Both the position numbers and the translations under genes were made by a program. 64,000 nt of DNA, taken from assembly GCA_019787685.1 (NCBI GenBank), contig JAHNUO010000019.1, forward strand, positions 310,001 through 374,000, read 5' to 3'. The notes below the pieces were generated by a model. That model ran no database searches, was not told where the DNA came from, and saw only the letters and a list, made by a program, of their open reading frames with translations. Of the stretch, positions 12,700 through 24,290 are shown in pieces (within the stretch, counting starts at the first letter, position 1; every line of letters starts with the position of its first letter). This DNA is from Chiua virens (Eukaryota > Basidiomycota > Agaricomycetes > Boletales > Boletaceae).

Positions 12700-13345
12700 G
12701 GACCTTCGTACGTCCACAGAAAGCCCCGCACCTTCGCTGAGACATCTGATACCTCGCCGTATGAAAGGGCCGTCACAAATCTGTTGGGGTTCTACATTGA
12801 TGGAAAGCACGACGACCCACGTGGGAGGTGGTTATCTTCAGTATGTCATAATTGCTATTCGACTCAAGTTCCCTACACTAATTATCGTATAGAGTCGTTG
12901 ATCCATGTTCGGGTTTCCGTCTCGTTGGCGACGAATGAGTGATGCCTGGCTAGCTACAGGAAAGGTATTGCATGATGTCTGTTGTGGGCGGCATAAAAGC
13001 CGACATTGACCTCGTTTCTGAGACGGCCCAAACGGCCTACAAGACCTGTGGGCTTAATCTTTCTGGTATAGAATGGGGGAAGCTTTTGTTCAAGCTGGCT
13101 AAGCTTATGGAACAACACGTCGACCAATCCACTACTCTGGATGCCGCTATGTTTACGAGACTTGCGCGACGGAATAAAGTGAGACCGACCCTTCCTGATA
13201 GGCAATTCGTATAAAATGGCATACAACGCAGACATCGGGGGTACTATCGTATACTCATCACGAACCCATTAATGTCATGGTTAGTTTCCTAATTCCCTCC
13301 TGGTTGCTCCATCGTTAGGGCTGACTCTTTGACAGGGCCGAATGT
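12700..13345 (+). pseudogene. Degraded aldehyde dehydrogenase 5' fragment
   Basis: Base-level similarity to the 5' exons of the ALDH gene that starts at 14011: the 'FYIDGKH' segment near 12787, the same intron borders (GTATG near 12841; CTACAG near 12955), 'ADIDLV..TAQTAYKTCGL' near 13003, and the block 'YKMAYNADIGGTIV' near 13215. Codons are broken by stops and indels, and the part corresponding to the exons at about 14545-14690 of the second copy is deleted. Homology fades after 13345. This is a truncated tandem copy of the downstream ALDH gene. It still preserves GGGTTT at the second donor site, where the downstream copy has GTGTTT. Confidence 0.75.
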
Positions 13346-14010
13346 TCGGGTCCGAGCCCGCGGTCCAGCTGCTCCAGCAGGCCGTCTCTGCGTACCACAC
13401 CTTTGGTTGTATGCTTACTATTAATTGTTTGGCAGTGTTCTGCCAAGTTCAACACCGACTCCGTTCTTTGGCTTGAGAACTTACTTCAAAGTTCAAGGGA
13501 TCCGAGTCAGAGTTGCTTACCTTATTTGGTTAGTAGCAGCTGCTATGTACATATATGTATCATTCGAGTCACGATGCTGCTAGCGAATCGGAGTCCAGCT
13601 TGAACGATGCCAAGCATCAGCGTTTTCTAAGCGCTATTCGAGCACTTGAATAGCACTTAAGCGAGGAATATTCCCGTAATGGCCTCGCTAAAGCTCGCTT
13701 GGCTTGATTTTGAGAGTCGTGATTGGAGGGAAGCCTGCGCAAGAGCCTGTCAAACGGTAACGTTACAAGCCTGTTTTCCTGATGAAGTTCCAACTTACGT
13801 TGGGGTTTTCAATATCTGACTCGAGTCACCCCCTTTCCAGGTGTTTGGCGGCTTCCTATGTTGTTCCGACACAACTGGGTTTGTCATGCACTTAGTGTAA
13901 TCACCCGACTGGCACGACAGTCTCCGTCCTATAAGTAGCCCTGATATTGTCGAGTGGGGTTAGCAATATCACCCCTCGAATTCTCTCATTCACTCATCGC
14001 AGTCCACACA
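13346..14010. other. Intergenic between the two ALDH copies
   Basis: No coding frame of substance. The last 100 bases presumably carry the promoter and 5' leader of the second ALDH copy. Nothing else was recognised. Confidence 0.35.
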
Positions 14011-15810
14011 ATGCCAAGTACCTTCACCAAGACATTTGATACCCCGACGTACAAGGGGACTATCACGATTCCGTTGGGGCTCTACATCAATGGAAAACAC
14101 GTGGACTCCGTGGAAGGTGGTTCCATCGAGTATGTTATGATCGCTATTCTTGTATTTGATTGCCTATGCTGATTATTGCTCAGAGTCGTTAATCCTTGTT
14201 CGTGTTTCCGTCACGCTGTCGACGGTTGACTAATGGTGACCAGCTACAGGAAAGATTATCACATCGGTTGCGAGTGGCACAAGAGCCGACATCGATGTCG
14301 CTGTTCGGGCTGCCCAGACGGCCTACAAGACCTCTTGGGGACTTAAGGTCTCTGGGGTTGAACGGGGGAGGTTCTTGTTCAAGCTGGCTGACCTAATGGA
14401 GCAACGCATGGACCAATTTGCTGCTTTGGATGCTCTCTCTAACGGTGCGTTTGCGAGACCTGCGTGAAGAAGTGAAGCGCGAATGACCCTTTGGTAGGCA
14501 AGTCTTATAAAGCTGCATACAATGCAGAAATTGGGGGTGGCATCGCAGTTATTAGGTACTACGCTGGTTGGGCAGGACAAGATCAATGGAAAGGTCATCG
14601 AGGTCTGTCCTGTTGTCAGTTATCGGTCCATTGCGCTCGCTCTGACGTCCTATCTCCAGACGAACGACAAGAAGCTTTCGTACACTCGTCGTGAACCTAT
14701 CGGTGTTGTGGTTCGTTTCCTTATTCCTTCCTGGGTGCTCTTTCGATTACGGCTTACTCTTTGACAGGGCCAAATTATTCCATGGAACGTGCCAAGTTAG
14801 ATTGAATTTCTTCTGATTCCCACCCTTTTCTCATGCGATTTAATAGCGATCATTCTCTGCGCCAAGATCGGTCCTGCCCTCGCTGCAGGCAACACCATCG
14901 TCCTCAAGCCTTCCGAACTTACCCCACTTTCTGCTCTTCTCTTCACCACCCTCGTCGAAGAAGCTGGATTTCCCCCAGGTGTCATCAATGTCGTGAACGG
15001 ATACGGCGCCACGGCCGGTCAAGCCATGTCTGAACATCCGAACATTGACAAAGTTTCCTTCACTGGGAGCACGCTCACTGGTCGTAAGATTATGGAAGCA
15101 GCAGCAAAAAGCAACCTCAAATCCGTCACGCTAGAACTTGGAGGGAAGAGTCCCAACATCATCTTTGACGATGCGGATCTAGAACAAGCCGTCAAGTGGG
15201 CTATTCACGGGATCTAGTACGTTATCCCTCTAGGTTTTTGTCCGTGGTTTGACTGCTCGGTGTTTTCGTAGCTTTAACCACGGGCAGAACTGTTGTGCTG
15301 GTTCGAGAATATTCGTGCAGGAGGAAATCTACGACGAGTTTCTCAAGCAGTTTACCGCACAAGCGCAAGCGCTCAAGGTTGGCGACCCATTCGAGGAGGA
15401 CACCTACCAAGGACCTCAGATATCTGAGGCACAGTTCAACGTGCGTTCTGTTCTTTCAATACTCTTCAGGATCATTCTCTTGTCATCTTAACCACTCCGA
15501 AACCCAGCGGATCATGGGTTACATCGAATCTGGGAAAGCCGACGGTGCCAACGTCCACATCGGAGGGAATCGTATTGGAAACCAAGGGTATTATATCCAG
15601 CCAACTATCTTCACTGAGTGTAGACCCGACATGAAGATCGTTCGGGAGGAAATCTTTGGACCCGTCGCATGTATTCTCAAGTTTAAGACAGAGGAAGGTA
15701 TGTCTATGGTCGTCTTTCATTTTGTACCGCGCGGCGCTAAACCAGTGACCACTATTTTTGCTCGACGCATTGGATATTACAGAGGTGATTGAGCAAGCCA
15801 ACAACACAAC

Positions 15811-15814
15811 GTAC
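15811..15814. repeat. Target-site duplication GTAC, left copy
   Basis: GTAC directly precedes the CACTG terminus. The matching GTAC lies at 23930-23933. Removing the element plus one copy restores a continuous ALDH reading frame across the site. Confidence 0.85.
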
Positions 15815-15826
15815 CACTGTGGGAAG

Positions 15827-16115
15827 TAAATATGCTTATCATCATTGCTCCGTCCACTGAGTAATGCACTTTCATTGTCACGTACACTGATTAACACAAC
15901 AAGAGTTTTTCATTGCGACACTGAACATTGACGGACATTGACAAATCATTGTAATAAGGAACATAACTACGAGGTATTGAGAAGTGCACTAACGCATCAG
16001 CACACACAAAGGTACATTGGGCTATCAGCGCACGGACCTAACAATGAAAAATCAGCATAGAGCGACAGGAATGAAAAGAAGTGAATGTACGTGATGACGA
16101 TGAGAGATGATTGCT
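15827..16115. repeat. Left subterminal motif region of the transposon
   Basis: Non-coding stretch between the left terminal repeat and the transposase stop. Short motifs of the CACTGA/ACATTGA kind recur (for example near 15850, 15880, 15920 and 15935). Comparable motifs lie at 23690-23917 at the other end. By analogy with CACTA elements these are probable transposase-binding sites. Confidence 0.5.
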
Positions 16116-16119
16116 ATGG

Positions 16120-19100
16120 TCAATACTCGGTTTCCTCATCTCCCCCCTGCGCGAGTTGGCCGAATTCTGAGTCAGCTGTAAATGTAGCCATGCAAGAATC
16201 TACAGAACGATCAACGATTCCCCATTGATTGCGCGACTCAACTCGTCCGACAACTGCCTTGATATTGCGCAAGTCCGTGATCACAGGTGCCATGTATTTC
16301 GAGAAATGAGTGGTGATATTTGACGCGTCTTCACCCTCTGTCTTCACCGGCAGGATAAGCGCAAGAAGGTGTGTAGACTCCGAGAAATCCCTCCATATGG
16401 GTTCAGGACCCAGTTGACAAACCAGAATTCGCTCCAGTCGCCCATAGTAAATTACATCAAGCGAGTTTTGATGAGCTAGCCCCGGGGGTATGTCATAATG
16501 AATCTCATACTAATAAGAGAATCGAAGTTAGTCGTGCGATAAATCAATGATCAACGAGCCCGAATTAATTCTAACTTACGCGTACGAATGTATTGTCCCG
16601 CCGTGAGTGCTGAAACCTGCGGAAGGACTCGAATGTTTCAATGCGATCTCCTCCTGACCGGATGCGAAGCTTGGACCAAGTTGCCATGGTCTGTGGAGTA
16701 TTTGCAAGTACTTGATCAAAGCGACCACCTACGACTTGTTTGAGGTAGATGGCAACACGCCGGCGTAAATCCGCATCGGGTTGGAACTTGGGATGAAATG
16801 GGCCTAGTAGGACCTGCGTCGGATCTATGCGTACGCCTACTAGTTAGAATTGTATGCGTGCACATTTGAAGGGAAAGTTACGCACAATTAGAGTAGACGT
16901 GTTCACGTCTCCTGAGATCGTCCTCTTCATGACACTGTTTGCGACTTAGATCCCCCAGTTCTTCTTCTAGGTCATACTTGGCGCGTAACTGTGCGAGGTA
17001 AGCCATGTGTAAAATGCGACAGTTGAGGCTGCTCCATGGAGACCGTCTGGATCGCAAGGCTTCTTTCAAGACACCACAATACCGCTCCATTGAAAACGTC
17101 CAGCTCGTCCAAACAGGGCCACAAAACCGAATCCCTTCGGCAACGTGGAGGAGACCATGGATTGGAAGCGTGCATGTGGACAGTCGAGCTTCTTTGTGTT
17201 GGTAATAATACCTATAGAGCACATTAGCCTCACCAACCATCAGGACCAATTACTCACCTTTCGTACAGAATGACCCATTCAATGAGTCCATTCTCAATCT
17301 CATCGATTTCACCGGCTGTGAGGGTGAACTTGATCATCATCCGCATCAGTCTAGCCAACAGGACCATGTGGTCATAGTACTTCTTGTTTTGAAATCGTCC
17401 TTTCAGGACGATTGGCGCGACGTACATGTACCAAAACCCCCAGGCCTCGGCAGTGAATGTCGATCGGTCCTCAGCGATGTTACCTAGAACACGAACAAAA
17501 GAAGAAGGGATCGAAGAGACTGCATGAGCAGTCTCCTCGCCAATCTGCGCCCAAATATGAGGAGGGATCTCGTAACTCTCGATGCCGCTATCGAGACCCT
17601 TGAACCGCCCAGTCCAGAAGTTCACAAGTGCAGGGATGACATTCTCTAGGAAGAGATGCATCCATTCCCAGGGGATTGATTTTGCGTAGTCGATACTCCC
17701 GACACGCTGCAAAACTGGAGGCCCTCGGATACCAGTTTCCTTCGAAATCTCCTCGCGTCTCTTCTTCGTCAGCGTAGGATCAGTGAGTTTCTTGATCGTA
17801 TCCTCAAACTCGTGATGTGTTCGTAGTTCGAGTTGATTTGGGTCGACGGATTGCCGGGTTTGATGCGCAAGATGCGGTGTGTGCAATGGAACATAGTACA
17901 CAGTGCCCTTCGCAGAGATATTGCGCACCCCTTGGATTTTACATGACCGGCAGGGATGAATCGCGTTGTGTCCCTTAATGTTGAGTAGCTTCTCCACGGC
18001 GACAATATCCCCGTTCTTGAACAGCAAATATGCATGCAAAGCAAAGAAATGACCTGCGCTGGCATCAAACGTACGGACGCCACCGGCAAGCATAGCCAGT
18101 TCATCGTCCAATGGTGCAAGGAACGACCCAAGATCTTTGGGCTGATGTGGCCCAGGAATTACCCCCAGACAGATCAAATGTTCCATCTGCGTGCGGATCT
18201 GCGGTGGGATGTTGAAATTCTGGAGAAGAATGGGTGTCGCGCATGGACCACCTCGGCGACGTTTGAAGAGGAGATAGCTGTCAACGGCGAGGCCCAGGGC
18301 GATGTCATGTTTGTTGCTGAAGTGGAAATGGGGCTGAGGGACACCGTCTATCACAACGGGCGTTTGGTACAGACCACGGTACCAGGCACCGTCGAAGACA
18401 TCCGACACAGTGCCAGGGGGTGCCGCAAACCGATGACGATAAAGAAGTAGGTCGATTTTGGCCTTGTTCTGGAAAAATGCTTGAAGGCGGGGGATGACGG
18501 GGATATAGGGAAACTGGCGCCGAGGTGCCCCCGAAGTTGAGTGACGCTTTTCACCACACAGCGGACATTCTTCCAGGGTAGCATATATGCGCGTGAAAGC
18601 AATGCATGAATTAACACAACAATCGATTGGCTGTGGTACGATCTGTGACAGGAGAGCGACACGGCGGATGATGAGCCATTCAGAGTCGAGCGCGATCTTA
18701 TGTTGAAAAGCGCGTTGAAGCTGAGTGTAGACGTTCCGTGGCATATTTGACACCAATTTCAGCTTGAAAACGCGGATGTTATCTCGGTCCTTGTCTGAAA
18801 GCAATGTGTTCCCTGAAACCGCTTTAGTTACAGCAGTCACCTTAGGAACCAAAAGCATACTGAACGCGTGCATCTCTTTCACTTCTGCTAGGCCCAGGAA
18901 CGCCTGGACCTCATCTTCCACTTCCGCAACCGAGAGATATAGCATGTCCGAGTCATGGTCGGCTCCAGCTTCCTCGTCTTCATCAAACCGCAGTAAAACG
19001 TCCTCGTTGTCAACAATCTTGAGTCCAAAAGGGGCGAGCTCCTGAGACTTGAGCCCAGGTTCGTTGGCATCGGCCACTGCTTCCTCCAAGTCCGAAGATT

Positions 19101-19422
19101 CTTCGATATCCTCGACTTCAACGAGGTCTTCCATACCAACCTCTACCTCTGCCACAGCGTCCATGGTCTCAACAATATCGTGTTCTGGAGATGGGCTTGG
19201 AGCTAGGTCACTGACAGAAGGCAGCATTTCATCGAGGCTGGCGGCTTGATAGTGTCGGTTACGACTACGTTTTGACAGTAGCTTGTAGCACGACGGATCG
19301 CACCGACAGATCTTGTAGTCATCCTGCACGTAGATGGGTGGGCGAGCATGGTGTAATACAACTTGCAAGCAAATTAGCATGGAGATTGCAGGATCCGAAG
19401 AATCCTGGCCAGGATAATACAC
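16120..19422 (-). CDS. Plavaka-type 'tnp2' transposase
   Basis: Large transposase of the CMC/Plavaka group, on the minus strand. Main exon 17254-19422 contains an acidic N-terminal third, 'HFFALHAYLLFKNGDIVAVEKL' and the zinc-knuckle-like 'KGHNAIHPCRSCKIQGV' typical of these proteins. Splicing near 17254/17205 joins it to 'RLSTCTLPIHGLLHVAEGI' and 'GPVWTSWTFSMERYCGVL' (16880-17200). More exons follow (about 16590-16830 and 16120-16550, with 'ADLRRRVAVYLKQVVGGRFD' and the C-terminal 'RNQWGIVDRSVD'), ending at the TGA at 16120-16122. The N-terminus is uncertain. ATG 19422 lies next to a probable intron (AAGTAAGTG upstream, TTGCAAG near 19365), so a short first exon near 19430-19450 is likely. 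It would cut and paste the surrounding element by binding the CACTG ends. Confidence 0.88.
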
Positions 19423-19797
19423 TTACTTGGTATCTTGTTCCTCGCTCGCAAACGGGGAGAGTGAGACACACGGTCACTGCAAGCTCGCATAGGTTGTTCT
19501 GGCAATCGGGTCAAAATAGGTGGAGATACCAATCAAAATTTGACATGCTCACCTGAAAAACTTCGTTGAATCAAGTTGTACGCTTCAAGTTGATGAATGT
19601 TAACGAGGATGGAGTCGCATTTCGGACTGGTCACGCGGACTGGTCACGTGCGACAAAGTTCCTAAGTTCTAAGTACCGGCGTGACTGCGTTCAACTTCAA
19701 CTCTCGACTTGAAAGACACTTGCTCTATCGCATACAAACCCAGGCCAACTTACTGCCCCCCAACCCCCTCCCATACTCTCATTCACACTCACTTTCA

Positions 19798-20517
19798 ATG
19801 CCGGTCATCAGTAAAACCGACACCTTGCGCGTTATCGGAGATACTGTCTATCTGAACGTAGCCGGGATCGTCCCTGATGTCCGTAACATATACTATTGCT
19901 TTGACCTGGATGTCTCCTCACCTGGTATAAAGGTATGTCCTTTTGAATCCATTCCTAGAAACGAGCATCTTAGCAGCAATTTCCATGCCCAACAGACTAT
20001 CGTATTCCGACTACAAGAAGATCAGTCGTATCAATCACTGAGCAAACAGCACCGTGAAGTCCGTAACGAAGCACGAGTACTTGCCGAAATCACAGGTCAA
20101 CCAATGTCCCCAACTTTGGACAGCGATCCCACCGCACGCCTGTACGACTCGGATGAATACGATGACTTCAATGTTATGACAGCATGCGGCTCACCGGTCT
20201 CAGAATCTGAAGACTCAAATGCACCAGTACCCGATTCAGAGGAGGAGACCTTGAAAACGCCCTCGCCCAACTTGAAGGTCGAGGGGTCGGACGATGACGA
20301 TGACGCCTTTTACCTCCACTCCACATCGGTCACCGCACACCCTTGCGCATTCCTACCCGCACCTAGTCACCGCCCACAGAAAAATAAAAACACGCGCCTC
20401 TTGACAGAGCTCAAGATCGTTAAGAGAAGGATCGAGTCGAAACATGCGGACGAGGATCGCCCAATCAACAAATGCAAGCGACAACGCACAATCCACACAT
20501 CAACCCCTGTTTCATAG
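19798..20517 (+). CDS. Element-borne acidic hypothetical protein
   Basis: ATG 19798 opens a frame reading MPVISKTDTLRVIGDTVYL to the stop at 20515-20517, divergent from the transposase. An in-frame 63-bp segment (about 19933-19995) starts GTATGT and ends ACAG, so it may be an intron. The middle is acidic (Asp/Glu/Ser-rich, 'EGSDDDDDAF' near 20290). The end is basic ('KKNKNTRLLTELKIVKRRI'-like, then 'NKCKRQR'), suggesting nuclear entry. I recognise no family. Its position between the transposase and a second cargo gene suggests an accessory protein of the element. Confidence 0.6.
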   Translation: MPVISKTDTLRVIGDTVYLNVAGIVPDVRNIYYCFDLDVSSPGIKVCPFESIPRNEHLSSNFHAQQTIVFRLQEDQSYQSLSKQHREVRNEARVLAEITGQPMSPTLDSDPTARLYDSDEYDDFNVMTACGSPVSESEDSNAPVPDSEEETLKTPSPNLKVEGSDDDDDAFYLHSTSVTAHPCAFLPAPSHRPQKNKNTRLLTELKIVKRRIESKHADEDRPINKCKRQRTIHTSTPVS

Positions 20518-20726
20518 TGTAGTCTCTATAGTTTGTAGTCTCTATCGATTTGTATCGATGAATACCATTGTATCAGTTCCTTTTCATCGCGTATGGTACT
20601 GAATGTCATTGCATCATTCCCTACATCATTTCCTTCCTAAATTGGCTAGAGTGGTGGGAATTACTGTTGACTTACGCGTGCGTGGCAGTACTCATCTATC
20701 TATATCAACCTCGTGCACCGTTGAGT

Positions 20727-23426
20727 ATGGCCCACGCCGCAGTCCTCAATAACCAGAAGGCCACCAAGCAGCCAGCATCCGTGAGTAACATGTTCCATAT
20801 TTCTGATGCCTAGCTAGGTCCTGAAAGAGGCAGAAATCCGCTGGCTGGCCATCTCATCAGCCATCGCAAGGCTCCCAAACTGCGCAGTCTTCCCGCCCGC
20901 CCACTCAGCCATTGCAACCTTCCCGCTTGCCATCTTCCGCCCGCCCATTGCAATCCGCTGCCCGGCCACCTCATCGGCCATCATCCTCTGCCCGTCCGTC
21001 ACAATCCTCCACCCACCCATCACACTCCTCCGCCCGGCCATCTCATCAGCCATCAGCCTCTTCCCGTCCATCGCAATCCTCCCGTCCACCCACTCAGCCA
21101 TCACAATCTTCCCGCTCACTTACTCAGTCGTCATCCTCTGTCCGTCAGCCTCGGGCTCCACAACCCGTCGTTCGAAAGATGAAGCCCAAACCAAGGTCCG
21201 AGGTAGCCCCACAGTCTGCACGGCCCCCTTCGTTCCACGAGGTTCAAGCCCAGCTTCAAAAATGGCAGCCTCCACCACCGCAGCCCAGGCACCCCAAGGT
21301 CAATGTCCAGCAATTCACGCCCTGGGTACTTAGACCCAAGGGTAGCGCTGGCCGTTCTAACGGATATAACATCCAACAAGCCATGGAACTTGCGGAAAAC
21401 CGGCGAGTGTATAACGCGCTCTCTGTAAGTAATTATAGCTACGAAACTTGGGTTTTATCTGATGTATTCCAGGCAGCCGCCCGTTTAATGGCCATTGAAT
21501 ACCTCGACATCAAGAAAACGATCAAGCTTCAGGAGTTGAGCAAGCTTTCATTCGTCCTTCTACATGTACGTCCACAGATTTTTCAGTGTAAGATAAGCTA
21601 AACTCACGCCATAACATGCAGGCACAGACTATGTTCCCCTACCTCCAGCGCTTCGTCAACAACTGGCCATTCTATGACCTCATCGCTCAGTTCCTACGCA
21701 ACCATACCCAACATACTCGTGGAAGGGAGCCGGACCTCTCACAACTCCAGATGATCGTCAATGAAGCTGGCGAAGACGAGGATGGCCCGGATGAAGGCGA
21801 GTATGGTGGTGATGGGGCCAACGAAGGCGAGTACGACGATGATGGCCTGGATGAAGGCGAGTACGACAGGAATGAGGCCAACGAAGGCGAGTACGACGGG
21901 AATGGGGCCAATGAAGGCGAGTACGATGGGTATGAGGCCAACGAAGGCGAGTACGACGGAGACGAGGCCAACGAGGGCGAGTACGACGGAGACGAGGCCA
22001 ACGAGGGCGAGTATGCCGGGGGCGAGGCCAACGAAGGCGACTACCACGAAGGTGATGATCATCCAGAAGAGGGTGCACGTCACTATGAGGAGCCCGAGCC
22101 GGTGGCCGACCATCAGGCCACGCTACTCCTTCGTGACCAAGGTGGTTCCTCGAAGGGTCGTAAGCGGCCATCTAATCCTGGGGAGGGGCTCACAGGACGC
22201 GCTCACAAGAAGCAGCGTGCACGTCACTCTCAAAACATTGATCACAACGTATATGTAAATCTATTTCATAACTCGTGCTCTAGGCTAATGTGTACATAAG
22301 GATGACTCGGAGCATCGTGAAGGTCTCAGTGACCAGGCTGCATGCCAGGCACACCCTTCGAGTTCCCAACAAGTGCATGAGACAGTCATCGATCCCGAGC
22401 TGTGCCACGAAGAGGAGGAGGCAAACCGTGACATCCGGAAGGTCTGCGCGCTCTATTCGTGCAAGGATCCTGTCCCATCAGACCCTCCGGGCACTCTGAA
22501 GACGATGATATCCCACGCAGAGAAGTTGATTTCTAAGGGCAAGAGAGAGACAACGCAGTTCATCACACTATCCTTAGACATTTGCAAGGAGATCAAGCGT
22601 ATCAGGGAGCACGGGAACATTGTCAACCAAGCGCAACGATGGGGCTGGCCAGTCAGTCCTAAATGGAAGGAGCTACCAGCACGGATCACGAACAGGGCAA
22701 GCAACATTGTCAAGCTTGTGCACGACCCTGCCGCCCGCGATCATGATCTGGTCCACCAGCGATGTATGGATCAACTCGAGCAAGCCGGCCTTGGGCGAGA
22801 CTACTACAAGCTAGCGCACTTACGCCATGCCCCGATGCTCATTTTCCGCAATGCGCGTCCTGGATAGTGAGTTTCTGATCTTCTTTCGTGGTCGGTTTCT
22901 CACAGTAGTTGTTTACTACAGCTATGGCCCCAAGGGCGGCGCCATCATTGAGGCTACGTTGCTACGGATCATTGGTATCAACAATTCTGCAGCAAGCTCA
23001 CTGGCCCCGCTGAGCCTCTCTGCCTTTAGCCAGTATTTTCTCGTTCCGTGTGTCGCCACTCACTTAATCGCAGAAGACCTCGGTTGCGACACTCAAACAG
23101 CTTACGAGATGATGCTCAACAGTGCTACCATGGGAGAATCCCTCCATCCCTACCAGGAAGACGACCAAGAGTTGGAACAGCTCCTAAGGACGATTGCGTT
23201 GATCAACTTCAAATCCCGGGAGGAAAATGTGTTTCCTGCGACATCCACGAGCGTGTTTCCTAGTGCGACATCTGCGAGCGTGTTTCCTGCGACATCCACA
23301 ATGGCTGCGATAGCCACTCCTCAAGCTCACACGATCTCGACAATGCCAGTGACACTGGAGCAAGGGGGCCCCAGGAGAAGTAAGCGTCGCGCGCGTGCCC
23401 GTGCGGAGCACACCTCTTCCTCTTAA
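20727..23426 (+). CDS. Element-borne repeat-rich protein with a basidiomycete-specific helical domain (DUF6532-like)
   Basis: Start MAHAAVLNNQKATKQPAS (20727-20780). A 47-bp intron with acceptor AAAG before 20828 then keeps the frame. A Ser/Pro/Arg-rich repeat region (about 20850-21130, 'SSARPSQSS' style) is followed by 'LAENRRVYNALS'. Introns lie near 21426-21472 and 21567-21621. An acidic tandem repeat follows (21788-22044). After an intron near 22250-22302 comes a folded helical domain ('SLDICKEIKRI', 'GWPVSPKWKEL', then, after an intron near 22866-22920, 'GPKGGAIIEATLLRI' and 'ATHLIAEDLGCD'). The tail has VFPATST-type repeats and a basic stretch 'RRSKRRARARA'. The domain looks like uncharacterised DUF6532-type proteins of Agaricomycetes; this assignment is from memory of the family pattern. 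Function is unknown. Confidence 0.65.
20850..21135 (+). repeat. Ser/Pro/Arg-coding degenerate repeat
   Basis: Short degenerate units encoding phrases like SARPSQSS and PTQPSQSS recur about ten times inside the cargo gene. The base-level pattern CCCGYCCATC..CAATC is visible throughout. Confidence 0.6.
21788..22044 (+). repeat. 30-bp tandem repeat coding acidic 10-residue units
   Basis: Nine to ten copies of a 30-bp unit encoding variants of ANEGEYDGDE. Units share AACGAAGGCGAGTACGAC with few substitutions, so the array probably changes length by slippage or unequal exchange. It lies in an exon of the cargo gene and keeps the frame. Confidence 0.9.
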
Positions 23427-23689
23427 CCACATCATATGCAACCACTCTCGTTTGCCTGTTTCTTTTTTATTGTACTACCCTTCGTTTTACGACATTTTTT
23501 GTGCATGTAGCCATCACTTACTATGAATAAATCATCGCTGAGCGATGTTTTTGAAATCCTTAACAATGGGTGCAATCGATGCGTAACAAACGATGGTGAC
23601 ACTGATGCCTGATTGCAAACCCCATTGACAGCCAACTGCCAGCAGCATGCACGGTTCACTGAGCACTTCGCTCGTCTATCATGCAAGGC

Positions 23690-23917
23690 GACACTGAGTG
23701 GAAAATGGAATTAACCACGGAATGTACATTGAGTACGTGATTGAACTATCATGGAAGATCACAGTAAAAGACCATGCATGTCGACCATGATCAATCATGG
23801 CCTTTTTGGCCGGATCAGTGTGTTCGCTCAACACTACTATTCATTGTGTAGACACTGATAACTACTGTAAACCTAGATGATACTCAGTGGTTTCCTCTAT
23901 GACATCCAGTGTAAACC
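23690..23917. repeat. Right subterminal motif region of the transposon
   Basis: Short CACTGA/ACACTG-type motifs in both orientations between the cargo gene and the right terminal repeat (for example near 23691, 23816, 23857 and 23884), mirroring the left end. Confidence 0.5.
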
Positions 23918-23929
23918 CTTCCCACAGTG

Positions 23930-23933
23930 GTAC
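23930..23933. repeat. Target-site duplication GTAC, right copy
   Basis: GTAC directly follows the right terminal inverted repeat and begins the resumed ALDH exon. Confidence 0.85.
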
Positions 23934-24290
23934 GGTCTCGCTGCTTCGGTATTCACGAAAGACATTAACAGAGGGTTTCGCGTCGCACATGCCCTCGAGG
24001 TGGGCACCATGTGGGTACGTATACATCCCGTTTTTCTTCCTAGATCACATCCTTTCCAAGTTTCATATCGTTTGAATGTTCACCATCGTTTTCGTTTTCG
24101 TCTTGTTTCAAAATACTATTGCTTGCGCTGATCACACGAGGAACAGATCAACAGCTGCAACCAGTCTGAGATTCAGATGCCATTCGGTGGTTATAAGCAG
24201 TCGGGTATAGGACAAGATCTGGGGGAGTACGCGTTGGAGCACTATACCAACGTCAAAGGGGTGCACGTCAACCTAGGCGTCAGGCTGTGA

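Larger units (their letters stand above)
15815..23929. mobile_element. CACTG-ended CMC/Plavaka-type DNA transposon, 8115 bp
   Basis: Both ends are seen directly. The left end begins CACTGTGGGAAG (15815-15826) and the right end finishes with its exact reverse complement CTTCCCACAGTG (23918-23929). It is flanked by GTAC on both sides. It carries a large transposase gene (minus strand) and two plus-strand genes that run away from it. Subterminal regions at both ends are rich in short CACTG/ACTGA motifs, as in CACTA-like elements. The transposase resembles the fungal Plavaka group of the CMC superfamily. A 4-bp duplication differs from the 3 bp of classical CACTA elements and is closer to Chapaev-type behaviour. 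The transposase frame appears intact over its main exons, so the insertion may be recent. Confidence 0.92.
14011..24290 (+). pseudogene. Aldehyde dehydrogenase gene split by a transposon
   Basis: NAD(P)-dependent ALDH superfamily. Left part 14011-15814, right part 23934-24290, once the target duplication is counted once. The start MPSTFTKTF is followed by short exons, 'GQIIPWN', '[11 protein letters not shown]', '[11 protein letters not shown]', the general-base Glu in 'LELGGKSP', the catalytic Cys in 'GQNCCAGSR' (about 15290) and 'EEIFGPV'. The frame stops inside 'EQANNTTY' at the insertion. Beyond the element it resumes exactly with 'GLAASVFTKD' and runs through '[11 protein letters not shown]' to the TGA at 24288-24290. 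Other lesions: the last base of the exon ending near 14200 appears to be T where the upstream fragment has G, making the spliced codon TGA. An extra G near 14575 also shifts the frame. ALDHs oxidise aldehydes to acids; this copy cannot do so as written. Confidence 0.9.

Noticed and set aside
18034..18450. 138-codon plus-strand frame
   Set aside because: Antisense shadow of the transposase main exon, whose protein matches the tnp2 family.
21687..22171. Minus-strand frames of 114-137 codons across the acidic repeat
   Set aside because: Antisense shadows of a 30-bp tandem repeat; the sense strand fits the spliced cargo gene.
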